Positions 1 to 6,072 of a stretch of 9,714 bases of DNA are shown one piece after another. This DNA comes from Solirubrobacterales bacterium. GTDB taxonomy: Bacteria > Actinomycetota > Thermoleophilia > Solirubrobacterales > Solirubrobacteraceae. Each line of letters starts with the position of its first letter. Positions within the stretch are counted from its first letter, which is position 1. The notes beneath the pieces were generated by a model. That model ran no database searches and was not told the origin of the DNA. It worked only from the letters and a program-made list of their open reading frames with translations. The stretch lies in NCBI GenBank assembly GCA_013813955.1, contig JACCQW010000472.1:1-9714 (forward strand), read 5' to 3'. The translations under genes were made by a program, and so were the position numbers.

Positions 1-184
1 GGTTGTTGTCGGCGCCCTCGCGGATCCAGCCCTCGTTGGCCGCCCGCGCGGTGCACAGCTCGCAGACCATCCGCCGCGAACCGCCGGCGATGAACGTGTC
101 GGCGTGCTCACCGCGCAGCAGCGTCCGGCCGCAGACGTCGCAGGCCACGGCGACGTGGCTGGTGGTGATGGACTTCCTGGTCAC
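1..184 (-). CDS. Small CxxC...CxxC (zinc-ribbon-like) protein, 3' end outside window
   Basis: The first 61 codons of a gene that continues past the left edge. Reading from GTG at 184, the protein starts MTRKSITTSHVAV and has two cysteine pairs, CDVC at residues 15-18 and CELC at 41-44, about 22 residues apart. This spacing fits a treble-clef or zinc-ribbon fold binding one metal ion. The segment between them is basic and the part after the second pair (ARAANEGWIREG) looks helical. I do not recognise a named family; the role could be nucleic-acid or protein binding, but that is inference. The start lies 42 bp downstream of the EF-G-like stop, so cotranscription is possible. There is no Shine-Dalgarno, but TACCCT ends 7 nt before the GTG, suggesting its own leaderless transcript. 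An ATG overlapping the GTG in another frame is followed at once by a stop and is not the start. Confidence 0.6.
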   Translation of the reverse strand, partial: MTRKSITTSHVAVACDVCGRTLLRGEHADTFIAGGSRRMVCELCTARAANEGWIREGADNN

Positions 185-191
185 ATGGGCG

Positions 192-197
192 AGGGTA
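192..197 (-). promoter_or_regulatory. Candidate leaderless -10 element (TACCCT) for the CxxC protein
   Basis: On the minus strand TACCCT matches TANNNT and ends 7 nt before the GTG start at 184, so transcription would begin at or next to the start codon. There is no clear -35 and no Shine-Dalgarno. The same arrangement appears before other genes in this window. Inference from sequence only. Confidence 0.35.
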
Positions 198-226
198 TCG
201 CGTGCGTGGGGCGGGCCCGGTCGCGC

Positions 227-2299
227 CTACGCCTTGACCGCCTCGGCCTGCGTGGCCTGTGCGACCACCTTCTGGGCCAGGTGCGCGGGGACCTCCTCGT
301 AACGCAGGAACTCCATCGTGTAGTCGCCCTGCCCGCCGGTCAGTGAGCGCAGGTCGGGCGCGTAGGTGACCATCTCGGCCATCGGCACCTCGGCTTTGAC
401 CTCGGTCAGGCCCGCGCGGTTCTCCATGCCCTGCGGGCGCCCGCGCCGGGAGTTCAGGTCGCCGATCACGTCGCCGACGGAATCCTCGGGGATCGAGAGC
501 GTCACCAGCATCAGCGGCTCCAGCAGGACGGGCGAGGCGTTGGCCATCGCCTCCTTCATGGCGATCGAGCCCGCCATCTTGAAGGCCATCTCCGAGGAGT
601 CGACCGTGTGGTAGCTGCCGTCGTAGACCGTCACGCGGACGTCCTTGACCGGACACCCGGCGACCGGGCCGGCACGCATCGCCTCCACGACGCCCTTCTC
701 CACCGCCGGGATGAACGACGTCGGGATCACGCCGCCCTTGATCGCGGTCACGAACTCGAAGCCCGTCGGATGGCCGGGCTCGGTGATCGGCTCGATGGCG
801 ATATGGCAGTCGCCGAACTGCCCGCGCCCGCCGGACTGCTTCTTGTGGCGCCCGTGCGCCTTGGCCGGCCTGCGGACGGTCTCCTGGTAGGGCACGCGCG
901 GCGGCTTGAGCGTCACCTCGGCCCCGAAGCGCGCCTTCAGGCGATCGACGATCACCTCCACGTGCATCTGCGACAGGCCGGCCACGATCTGGTCGCCGGT
1001 CTGCGGGTCGCGGTGCAGGTCGATCGTGGGGTCCTCCTCCTGCAGGCGGCGCAGGGAGCTGAACACCTTGTCCTCGTCGCCCACGGCCTCGATCGCGAAC
1101 GCCATCACCGGCGCCGGGAGCTCGATCGCGGGCATCGAGATCGGTTCGTCGCGCTCGGCCAGCCAGTCCCCGGCGCGGGTCTCCTTGAGCTTGGCCACCG
1201 CGCCGATGTCCCCGGGCCCGAACTCGTCGGCGTGGCCGGTCTCCTTGCCGCTGAAGACCAGCAGCTGGCCGACGCGCTCCTTGCCGTGCGTGCGGGTGTT
1301 CATGATCTGGGTGTCGTGGCTCATGACGCCCTGATAGACGCGGAAGAGATTGATCCGCCCCGCGAAGGGATCGGCGCGCGTCTTGAACACGTAGGCGTAC
1401 AGCGGCTCGTCCTCGTCGGCCTCGAGCGTGATCTCGGGCAGCGCGAGGCCGCCGTGCTTGACCGGCGAGGGAAGGTCCTCGACGATCGCGTCGAGCACGC
1501 GGTTCGTGCCGAGGTTGCGCGTCGCGACCCCGCAGGTCACGGGGAAGATGTCGCCGTGGTTGGTGCCCTCCTTCAGGGCCGCGACGATCTCGTCGTGGGC
1601 GATCTCGGCGCCCTCCAGGTAGCGCTCCATCAGCGAGTCGGAGACCTCGCAGACCTCGTCCATGAGCTTCTCGCGGTACTCCTCGGCCAGCGGCTGCAGG
1701 TCGGCGGGGATCTCGACCTCGGTGCAGTTCTCGCGGCCGTCGCCGTCGTAGCGGTAGGCCTTCATGTCGACGAGGTCGACGATGCCGGAGATCTCGTGCT
1801 CGGCGCCGATTGGGATCTCGGTGGCCACGGCGTGGGGGCCGAACGCGGCCTTCAGCGAATCCAGGGCCCGGAAGAAGTCGGCGCGCTCGCGGTCGAGCAT
1901 GTTCACGAAGACCATGCGCGCGATGTCGAGCTCCTCCGCACGCGCCCACAGGCGCTGCGTGGAGACCTCGACGCCCATCACGCCGTTGACCACGAAGATC
2001 GCCGACTCGCACACACGCAGCGCGCCCAGCGCGTCCGCGACGAAGCTCGGCTCGCCCGGGGTGTCCAGCAGGTTGATCTTGCGATCGGACCACTCGAACG
2101 AGCTCAGCGCCGCCGAGATCGACATCTTGCGCATCTGCTCGTCAGGCTCGGAGTCCGACACCGTGGTCCCGTCGAGCACCGAACCGAGGCGGTTCGTCGC
2201 CCGGGCCTCGAAGAGCAGCGCCTCGTGCAGCGAGGTCTTCCCGCTGCCGCGATGGCCGACAAGCGCGACGTTGCGAATGCGGTCTGCAGACTTGTGCAT
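227..2299 (-). CDS. Elongation factor G-like translational GTPase (EF-G2 type)
   Basis: A 690-residue cytoplasmic protein colinear with EF-G. The P-loop GHRGSGKTS is at residues 15-23, G3 is DTPGE at 79-83 and G4 is NMLD at 133-136. Domains II and III follow at about 285-475. Domain IV starts near SGGRGQFGD, keeps the loop-tip motif DGSYHTVDSSEMAFK (His near 564), and domain V ends with LRSLTGGQGDYTMEF. Canonical EF-G has DTPGH, whose His is needed for GTP hydrolysis, and NKMD. Here these are DTPGE and NMLD, so this is a paralogue and probably not the main translocase. Mycobacterial EF-G2, which also lacks that His, is reported to bind nucleotide without ribosome-dependent GTPase activity. 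ATG 2299 is supported by AGGAG on the minus strand 7 nt upstream. It lies 41 bp after the sigma-factor stop. The family is certain; the exact role is not. It is not the classical rpsL-rpsG-fusA locus. Confidence 0.93.
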   Translation of the reverse strand: MHKSADRIRNVALVGHRGSGKTSLHEALLFEARATNRLGSVLDGTTVSDSEPDEQMRKMSISAALSSFEWSDRKINLLDTPGEPSFVADALGALRVCESAIFVVNGVMGVEVSTQRLWARAEELDIARMVFVNMLDRERADFFRALDSLKAAFGPHAVATEIPIGAEHEISGIVDLVDMKAYRYDGDGRENCTEVEIPADLQPLAEEYREKLMDEVCEVSDSLMERYLEGAEIAHDEIVAALKEGTNHGDIFPVTCGVATRNLGTNRVLDAIVEDLPSPVKHGGLALPEITLEADEDEPLYAYVFKTRADPFAGRINLFRVYQGVMSHDTQIMNTRTHGKERVGQLLVFSGKETGHADEFGPGDIGAVAKLKETRAGDWLAERDEPISMPAIELPAPVMAFAIEAVGDEDKVFSSLRRLQEEDPTIDLHRDPQTGDQIVAGLSQMHVEVIVDRLKARFGAEVTLKPPRVPYQETVRRPAKAHGRHKKQSGGRGQFGDCHIAIEPITEPGHPTGFEFVTAIKGGVIPTSFIPAVEKGVVEAMRAGPVAGCPVKDVRVTVYDGSYHTVDSSEMAFKMAGSIAMKEAMANASPVLLEPLMLVTLSIPEDSVGDVIGDLNSRRGRPQGMENRAGLTEVKAEVPMAEMVTYAPDLRSLTGGQGDYTMEFLRYEEVPAHLAQKVVAQATQAEAVKA

Positions 2300-2322
2300 G
2301 CCGCGTCTCCTCTCTTCGGGGG

Positions 2323-2352
2323 GACGCGACGCTATAGACGCTACGTCGCGTC
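2323..2352. repeat. 9-bp perfect inverted repeat around a candidate -10, between sigma factor and EF-G-like gene
   Basis: GACGCGACG at 2323-2331 is matched exactly by its reverse complement CGTCGCGTC at 2344-2352, with a 12-nt loop at 2332-2343. One arm covers the last three sense codons of the sigma factor, whose stop codon is in the loop. On the minus strand the loop and arm edge contain TCTATAGC, a possible -10. It could be an operator over an internal promoter or an RNA hairpin between two cistrons. No T-run follows on the minus strand (a C-run does), so a standard intrinsic terminator is unlikely. Confidence 0.55.
2331..2336 (-). promoter_or_regulatory. Candidate internal -10 element (TATAGC) for the EF-G-like gene
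   Basis: TATAGC on the minus strand lies in an AT-richer island and would start transcription near 2325, leaving a leader of about 25 nt that contains the AGGAG ribosome site. No recognisable -35 lies at 16-18 bp. It sits inside the inverted repeat at 2323-2352. Weak evidence; the gene may simply be read through from the sigma factor. Confidence 0.3.
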
Positions 2353-3132
2353 GTCCAGACCGTCGGCGGACATCCGCCCGCGCAGGCGCAGCACCGCCTT
2401 CGTGTGCAGCTGTGAGACGCGCGATTCCGTCACGCCGAGCACCTCGCCGATCTCGCGGAGGGTCAGGTTCTCGTAGTAGTAGAGCGCGACCACCAGCTTC
2501 TCGCGCTCGGGCAGTCGGCTGATCGCGTCGGCGATGCGGTCCTTGAGCTCGGTGGTGTCCATGACCTGCGCCGGGTCCTCCGCAAGCGGATCCTCCAGGG
2601 TGTCCAGCAGCGAGACCTGATCGCCGGAGGCGTCGGACACCGTCCACAGCTCGTCCAGCGCGGCGATCGTCGAGTTGGAGATCTGCAGCAGCGCGTCGTT
2701 GAAGTCGCTGACGGTCATCTGCAGCTCGCCCGCCATCTCCTCGTCGGTCGGGGCACGCTGGAGCTTGTGCTCGAGCTTGGCGTTGGCCTTCTGGATCGCC
2801 CGTGCGCGCGCGCGCACCGAGCGCGGCACCCAGTCCTGTGAGCGGAGCTCGTCGATGATCGAGCCCTTGATGCGCGTGATGGCGTAGGTCTCGAACTTGA
2901 TCTCGCGCTCGAGCTCGAAGCGCTCGACCGCGGAGATCAGCCCGACGAGCCCGTAGGAGATGAGGTCGGCCTCCTCCACGTGCGCTGGCAGCCCCGAGGC
3001 CATGCGGCCGGAGACGTACTTGACCAGCGGCGAGTAGGCGACCACCAGCCGCTCGCGCGCACGCTGATCGTCGTCGCGCTTGTAGCGCCGCCACAGGTCC
3101 TTCAGCTCGATCGCTTTGACGTTCGTCTCCAC
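2341..3132 (-). CDS. whiG: FliA/WhiG-family RNA polymerase sigma factor
   Basis: A 263-residue group 3 sigma factor. Region 2 spans about residues 25-100 and includes RLVVAYSPLVKYVSGRM, then DLISYGLVGLISAVERF, then FETYAITRIKGSIIDELRSQDWVPR, which is characteristic of FliA/WhiG. Region 3 is about 105-165 (APTDEEMAGELQMT). Region 4 is about 205-253 (LPEREKLVVALYY) with the helix-turn-helix LTLREIGEVLGVTESRVSQL. Related proteins direct flagellar and chemotaxis genes (FliA/SigD) or sporulation (WhiG). The symbol rests on family and phylum, since no flagellar, FlgM or sporulation gene is in view. The start chosen is GTG 3132, with GAGGG on the minus strand 7 nt upstream. GTG 3138 would overlap the recombinase stop as GTGA but has that site only 1 nt away. 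Translational coupling with the recombinase is likely in either case. Confidence 0.92.
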   Translation of the reverse strand: METNVKAIELKDLWRRYKRDDDQRARERLVVAYSPLVKYVSGRMASGLPAHVEEADLISYGLVGLISAVERFELEREIKFETYAITRIKGSIIDELRSQDWVPRSVRARARAIQKANAKLEHKLQRAPTDEEMAGELQMTVSDFNDALLQISNSTIAALDELWTVSDASGDQVSLLDTLEDPLAEDPAQVMDTTELKDRIADAISRLPEREKLVVALYYYENLTLREIGEVLGVTESRVSQLHTKAVLRLRGRMSADGLDDAT

Positions 3133-3134
3133 CC

Positions 3135-4061
3135 TCACGCCCTCGGATGTGCCCGCGCATATGCCCTTTTCAGGCGCGCCGACTCTACCCGAGTGTAGAT
3201 CTGCGTCGTGGAGATGGAGGCATGCCCCAGCAGCTCCTGGATCGCGCGCAGGTCCGCCCCGCCCTCCAGCAGGTGCGTGGCGAAGCAGTGGCGCAGCGCG
3301 TGCGGGTGCACCCCGCCCTGGACCGCGGCGTGGCGCGTCCAGACCCGCAGGCGCCGGCGCACGTCTGACGTCGACAGCCGCCGGCCAGACTTGGAGAGAA
3401 ACAGCGCCGCCTCGCCGTCGCCGCCGGTCAGCGCTGCTCGCGCGCGCTCGAGGTAGCGCGCGAGCGCGGCCAGCGCGGACTCCCCGGCGGGGACGATCCG
3501 CGTCTTGGAGCCCTTGCCCTCCACCCGGACCGCCTCGGCGTCGAAGTCCACCGAGCCGACGTCGAGCGTCACGAGCTCCTCCGCGCGCAGGCCGCAGGCG
3601 TAGGCGAGCTCGAACAGCGCACGGTCGCGCAGCTCCAGCGGCGTGGAGGCCGGGATGCGGTCCAGCAGCGCCCCGACCGCCTCGGGCTCCAGCACCCGCG
3701 GCAGGCGCCGCGGGCGCTTGGGCGCGGCCAGCAGGTCGGCGGGGTTGGCGGGCACGTCGCCGTGCTCGCGCAGCGTCCGGAAGAACGCGCGCAGCGAAGC
3801 GAGCTTGCGGGCCACCGTGGCCGGCGCGGCGCGGCGCTCGGAGAGCACGGCGGCATAGCGGCGCAGCAGCCTCGGCGCGACCTGCACGGGATCGACGCCG
3901 TGCCCGGTCGCCCAGATGGCGAACTGGCGCACGTCGGCTGCGTAGGCGCGGCGGGTCTTCTCCGCGGCGCCACGGCGGTGCAGATCGCCCTCGAAGCGAG
4001 CGAGGGCGGCCTGCCACGCCGCGCTAGCCTCACACTCGATGGGGCTGTTCTTCATCGACAC
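3135..4061 (-). CDS. Xer-type tyrosine site-specific recombinase (XerC/XerD family)
   Basis: A 308-residue tyrosine recombinase of normal Xer length. The N-terminal SAM-like core-binding domain is about residues 15-110 (LHRRGAAEKTRRAYAADVRQF). The catalytic domain shows the complete active site: Arg159 in CGLRAEEL, Lys183 in GKGSK, His254 and Arg257 in HPHALRH, His280 in LLGHAS, and nucleophile Tyr289 in IYTRV. The C-terminal part is very close to XerC/XerD, which resolve chromosome dimers at dif. Many actinobacteria carry both XerC and XerD, and I cannot tell which this is, so no symbol is given. No dif-like site is visible nearby. The stop TGA (3137-3135) is 2 bp from the sigma-factor GTG, so the two are surely cotranscribed. 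The start is GTG 4061 or ATG 4055, since an in-frame TGA lies just upstream. No Shine-Dalgarno is seen, and the 5' end overlaps the divergent gene at 4039. Confidence 0.92.
   Translation of the reverse strand: MSMKNSPIECEASAAWQAALARFEGDLHRRGAAEKTRRAYAADVRQFAIWATGHGVDPVQVAPRLLRRYAAVLSERRAAPATVARKLASLRAFFRTLREHGDVPANPADLLAAPKRPRRLPRVLEPEAVGALLDRIPASTPLELRDRALFELAYACGLRAEELVTLDVGSVDFDAEAVRVEGKGSKTRIVPAGESALAALARYLERARAALTGGDGEAALFLSKSGRRLSTSDVRRRLRVWTRHAAVQGGVHPHALRHCFATHLLEGGADLRAIQELLGHASISTTQIYTRVESARLKRAYARAHPRA
3140..3144 (-). promoter_or_regulatory. Ribosome binding site deciding the sigma-factor start
   Basis: GAGGG on the minus strand is 7 nt before GTG 3132 but only 1 nt before the alternative in-frame GTG 3138. 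The spacing therefore favours 3132. It lies within the last codons of the upstream recombinase, consistent with translational coupling. Confidence 0.5.
4025..4030 (+). promoter_or_regulatory. Candidate leaderless -10 element (TAGCCT) for the small plus-strand gene
   Basis: TAGCCT fits TANNNT and ends 8 nt before ATG 4039, which has no Shine-Dalgarno. Transcription would start at or just before the ATG. The element lies inside the 5' coding part of the opposite-strand recombinase. No -35 is apparent. Confidence 0.35.
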
Positions 4062-4323
4062 CGATCAGGGCACCGTCGCCACCCAACACCAGCTGATCGC
4101 CGCGGGCGTCGCGGGCGACACCGGCCTCCCACCGCGGCCGTGGCTGCGCATCCAGGGCACGGGCGATGCGTCGACGATGTGGTACGCGATCATGCGCAAG
4201 CGCGAGCGAGGGGTCTTCATCGGCACCCTGGTCCTTCGACACTCGCCGCACCATGCCCTGCTCACCGAGCAGGGCTGGGAGGAGATTTCGCCCGATGCGA
4301 TCAGGGCGCCCGCGGGTGCGTGA
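4039..4323 (+). CDS. Hypothetical protein, 94 residues
   Basis: A small gene on the plus strand between the recombinase and the L,D-transpeptidase. Almost every codon ends in G or C, as in neighbouring real genes. The protein has normal amino-acid composition (MGLFFIDTDQGTVATQHQL at the start, WLRIQGTGDAS and MWYAIMRKRERGVFIGTLVL in the middle, GWEEI near the end), unlike the Arg/Ala/Pro-rich products of the other frames. The alternating pattern in the middle suggests a small beta-rich domain. There is no signal peptide, membrane segment or motif I recognise, so I assign no function. The first 17-23 bp overlap the 5' end of the divergent recombinase gene. The only later in-frame ATG, about 46 codons in, would remove half the protein. 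A TAGCCT element 8 nt upstream suggests a leaderless transcript. Confidence 0.6.
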   Translation: MGLFFIDTDQGTVATQHQLIAAGVAGDTGLPPRPWLRIQGTGDASTMWYAIMRKRERGVFIGTLVLRHSPHHALLTEQGWEEISPDAIRAPAGA

Positions 4324-4340
4324 GCGAGCGGGGCGCACGC

Positions 4341-4350
4341 GGCCGCGGCC
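4341..4350. repeat. 10-bp palindrome in the convergent gap 4324-4353
   Basis: GGCCGCGGCC is self-complementary and lies in the 30-bp gap between the convergent ends of the hypothetical gene (4323) and the L,D-transpeptidase (4354). It could help end transcription from both sides, but it has no loop and no T-run. In DNA this GC-rich a short palindrome may be chance. Confidence 0.25.
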
Positions 4351-4353
4351 TGC

Positions 4354-5394
4354 TCAGTCGATGTAGATCGGGGCGCCTACCGGGACCTGGTCGTAGAGCA
4401 CCTTGACGTCCTCGATGAGCATGCGGATGCAGCCCTTGGACGCGTTGGAGCCGATCGATGCCCGGTCGGCCGTGCCGTGCACGCCGACGCCGTCGTAGAT
4501 CCCCATCCAGCGCGCCTTGAGCGGGTTCTCAGGGGTGCCTCCGGGGACCACCGTGCCGGCCAGGTCGCCGGCCCAGTCGGAGTTGGGGACGTTCCAGGCC
4601 GGGTTGACCGCCTTGTTGGCGATGTTGTAGAGCCCGCTGGGGGTCTCCTGGCCGGCCTCGCCGAGCGCGATCGGGTAGCTCTTGACCTCCTTGAGGTTCT
4701 TGAAGAGCCGGATGCGAAAGCCGCCGCGGTCGACCGTGAGCACCACGGGGTAGCGGTCGGCGAGCCTGCCGCTGGAGACCTTCGGCTGCACCTTCTCGAG
4801 CTCGGCGCGGACGGTGCGCTCGCCCGCGGTCGAGACGAGCGCGGTGCGCACCTTGGCGCGCAGCCGCTTGGCGTCGATCGTGCGACCGGTCTTGGACTCG
4901 CGGACCGTGAGGTTCTGGGCGGCGAAGTCCACCTTCGCGTCGACGGCGTCGCGGCTCATCTTGACGCGCACCCTGTCGACCAGGCGCTGCACGGCCGCCT
5001 CGGAGTACCCGACGGTAGGGGCTATGCGCGCGCGGACCTGACCGCCGGTGAGCCCGCGCCACGTGCGGCTGAACACGGAGCCCTCGCGGCTGCGCCGCAC
5101 CGCGTCGGCCACCATCGCCGAGATGTCCGCGCGGATGCGCGCCTCGCGGGCGCTCAGCGGAAAGGACTCGTCGCCGACGCGGATCAGGAGCGGCTCCTGC
5201 AGCGGCTCGAGCAGCCGGTCGCGCACGAGCGCCCGCGCCTCGGTGGCCCGCAGGCCGCCGACGTCGACGGCGCCGACGCGGACACCCTCGGCGATCAGGT
5301 CGTCGCGGCCGCTGTCGTAGGCGTAGACGCCACCGACCCCGGCCAGCAGGACGGCGATGAGCAGGCAGAGGGCGATGATGGAGAGTTGACGCAC
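4354..5394 (-). CDS. Membrane-anchored L,D-transpeptidase (YkuD domain)
   Basis: A 346-residue extracytoplasmic enzyme that makes 3-3 peptidoglycan cross-links or attaches proteins to the wall. Residues 4-24 form a hydrophobic signal anchor with no lipobox. Residues about 33-205 resemble the VanW/YoaR-type peptidoglycan-binding domain: GVRVGAVDVGGLRATEARALV near the start and DAVDAKVDF...TGRTIDAKRLRAKV near 149-183. The YkuD domain follows (about 214-346), with the ETPSGLYNI segment and the catalytic signature His306 (VHGT), Ser319, Gly321, nucleophile Cys322 and Arg324 (SKGCIRM). All active-site residues are present. The start is GTG 5394, preceded on the minus strand by AAGGAAG; a TACAAT -10 about 40 bp upstream suggests it is transcribed alone. 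The domain order is common in Gram-positive L,D-transpeptidases. The family is certain; the donor substrate is not visible. Confidence 0.93.
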   Translation of the reverse strand: MRQLSIIALCLLIAVLLAGVGGVYAYDSGRDDLIAEGVRVGAVDVGGLRATEARALVRDRLLEPLQEPLLIRVGDESFPLSAREARIRADISAMVADAVRRSREGSVFSRTWRGLTGGQVRARIAPTVGYSEAAVQRLVDRVRVKMSRDAVDAKVDFAAQNLTVRESKTGRTIDAKRLRAKVRTALVSTAGERTVRAELEKVQPKVSSGRLADRYPVVLTVDRGGFRIRLFKNLKEVKSYPIALGEAGQETPSGLYNIANKAVNPAWNVPNSDWAGDLAGTVVPGGTPENPLKARWMGIYDGVGVHGTADRASIGSNASKGCIRMLIEDVKVLYDQVPVGAPIYID

Positions 5395-5433
5395 GACTTC
5401 CTTGAACCTTCGAGACGGCGGGAGTTGCGGATC

Positions 5434-5439
5434 ATTGTA
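5434..5439 (-). promoter_or_regulatory. -10 element (TACAAT) of the L,D-transpeptidase promoter
   Basis: TACAAT on the minus strand is one base from TATAAT and lies in the only intergenic stretch upstream of the transpeptidase (5395-5494). It would give a start near 5427 and a leader of about 32 nt with the AAGGAAG ribosome site. The -35 is weak: GGACTT at an 18-bp spacing is the best I see. Nothing else is evident in this 100-bp gap. Confidence 0.5.
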
Positions 5440-5494
5440 CGGCGGGGCGTCTGGGAGAAGTCCTGCAAGGCGCGATGCTCGGTCACACCCGGGA

Positions 5495-6049
5495 TCACCG
5501 GATCAGCAGCGGTTCCAGGCGTGCCGCCAGCTCGCGCCAGTCGGCGCCGCAGATCACGTCCTCCTCCTCGCACACGTCCCGGTTCCAGGGGTGGGCGATG
5601 GTGGCCACCAGCAGGCCCCGCTCCACGGCCCCGGCGAGGTTGACCGGGCTGTCGTCGACGAGCAGGTCGATCCCGATCTCCAGGCAGCGGCTGAGCTTGT
5701 CAAAGGAGCAGTACAGCTCGTCGTAGGGCAGGCCGATCTGCGCCAGCCAGCGCTCGGTGGCCTCGTGGGCGTCGGCGGCGCGGTGGGTGGTGATGTGGAT
5801 GAAGTGCCCGGCCTCGTGCCACCGGCGGACCGTCGCAACCGCGTCCGGGTAGGGCTCGGCGGCCGCGATAGCACTCTCGCCATGTGTCTCGGCGATGCAC
5901 AGGTTCAGCTGCTCGGGGCGCAGGCGGGTGATCCCCCAGTCCAGCTGCTCCTCGTAGGGCAGGTCGATGCCGAAGCGCCGCCGGGCGGCCGCCGAGAGGA
6001 CGTCCCAGTAGTGATGCAGCGTGGAGTCGATATCGATCGCTATGCGCAT
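5495..6049 (-). CDS. HAD-superfamily 5'-nucleotidase-like hydrolase (NT5C/YqfW type)
   Basis: A 184-residue cytoplasmic HAD phosphatase. Motif I is DIDST (Asp6 nucleophile, Asp8 acid/base), motif II is ITTHR (Thr87/88), the motif III lysine is probably Lys118 (SFDKLSRC) and motif IV is VDDSP (Asp132, Asp133, metal ligands). The layout, with a helical cap after motif I (YWDVLSAAARRRFGI, EEQLDWGITRL) and a GHFIHITTHR strand, matches the 5'(3')-deoxyribonucleotidase-like family that includes Bacillus YqfW. It likely removes phosphate from nucleoside monophosphates or a similar metabolite; the substrate is inference. ATG 6049 puts motif I three to five residues from the N-terminus, as expected, and the frame upstream is not protein-like. 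No good Shine-Dalgarno. Divergent from the alpha/beta hydrolase, with a 12-bp palindrome on the start codon. Confidence 0.88.
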   Translation of the reverse strand: MRIAIDIDSTLHHYWDVLSAAARRRFGIDLPYEEQLDWGITRLRPEQLNLCIAETHGESAIAAAEPYPDAVATVRRWHEAGHFIHITTHRAADAHEATERWLAQIGLPYDELYCSFDKLSRCLEIGIDLLVDDSPVNLAGAVERGLLVATIAHPWNRDVCEEEDVICGADWRELAARLEPLLIR

Positions 6050-6054
6050 GCGCA
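6043..6054. repeat. 12-bp perfect palindrome on the nucleotidase start codon
   Basis: TGCGCATGCGCA reads the same on both strands and covers the ATG of the minus-strand nucleotidase (6049-6047). It lies directly beside the plus-strand hexamer TAGGGT (6056-6061). It could be an operator in the divergent promoter region. The codons involved (CGC ATG CGC) are not fixed by a motif, but chance is not excluded. Confidence 0.4.
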
Positions 6055-6055
6055 G

Positions 6056-6061
6056 TAGGGT
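6056..6061 (+). promoter_or_regulatory. Candidate -10 element (TAGGGT) for the alpha/beta hydrolase
   Basis: TAGGGT is the same hexamer as before ilvD and ends 11 nt before GTG 6073, giving a leader of 0-5 nt. It lies 1 bp from the palindrome at 6043-6054. No -35 is seen. Weak to moderate support. Confidence 0.3.
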
Positions 6062-6072
6062 TGTCGGCCGCC

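Noticed and set aside
108..2093. Long open frame on the minus strand antiparallel/offset to the EF-G gene (661 codons), and a plus-strand frame at 608-2476
   Set aside because: The products are Arg/Ala/Gly-rich or His/Asp/Leu-rich without domains; they arise from high GC at third positions of the EF-G gene, whose own frame gives a full-length conserved protein.
4062..4099. 7-bp inverted repeat CGATCAG / CTGATCG upstream of the recombinase start
   Set aside because: The arms are 24 nt apart and lie inside the coding part of the small plus-strand gene; a 7-bp match at that distance is likely by chance, so it is not called as an operator.
4030..4338. Minus-strand frame of 102 codons opposite the 94-residue plus-strand gene
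   Set aside because: Its product is Arg/Pro-rich and low-complexity, while the plus frame has G/C at nearly all third positions and ordinary composition.
6027..6036. 10-bp palindrome TCGATATCGA near the start of the HAD gene
   Set aside because: It encodes the conserved DIDS of HAD motif I, so coding constraint is enough to explain it.
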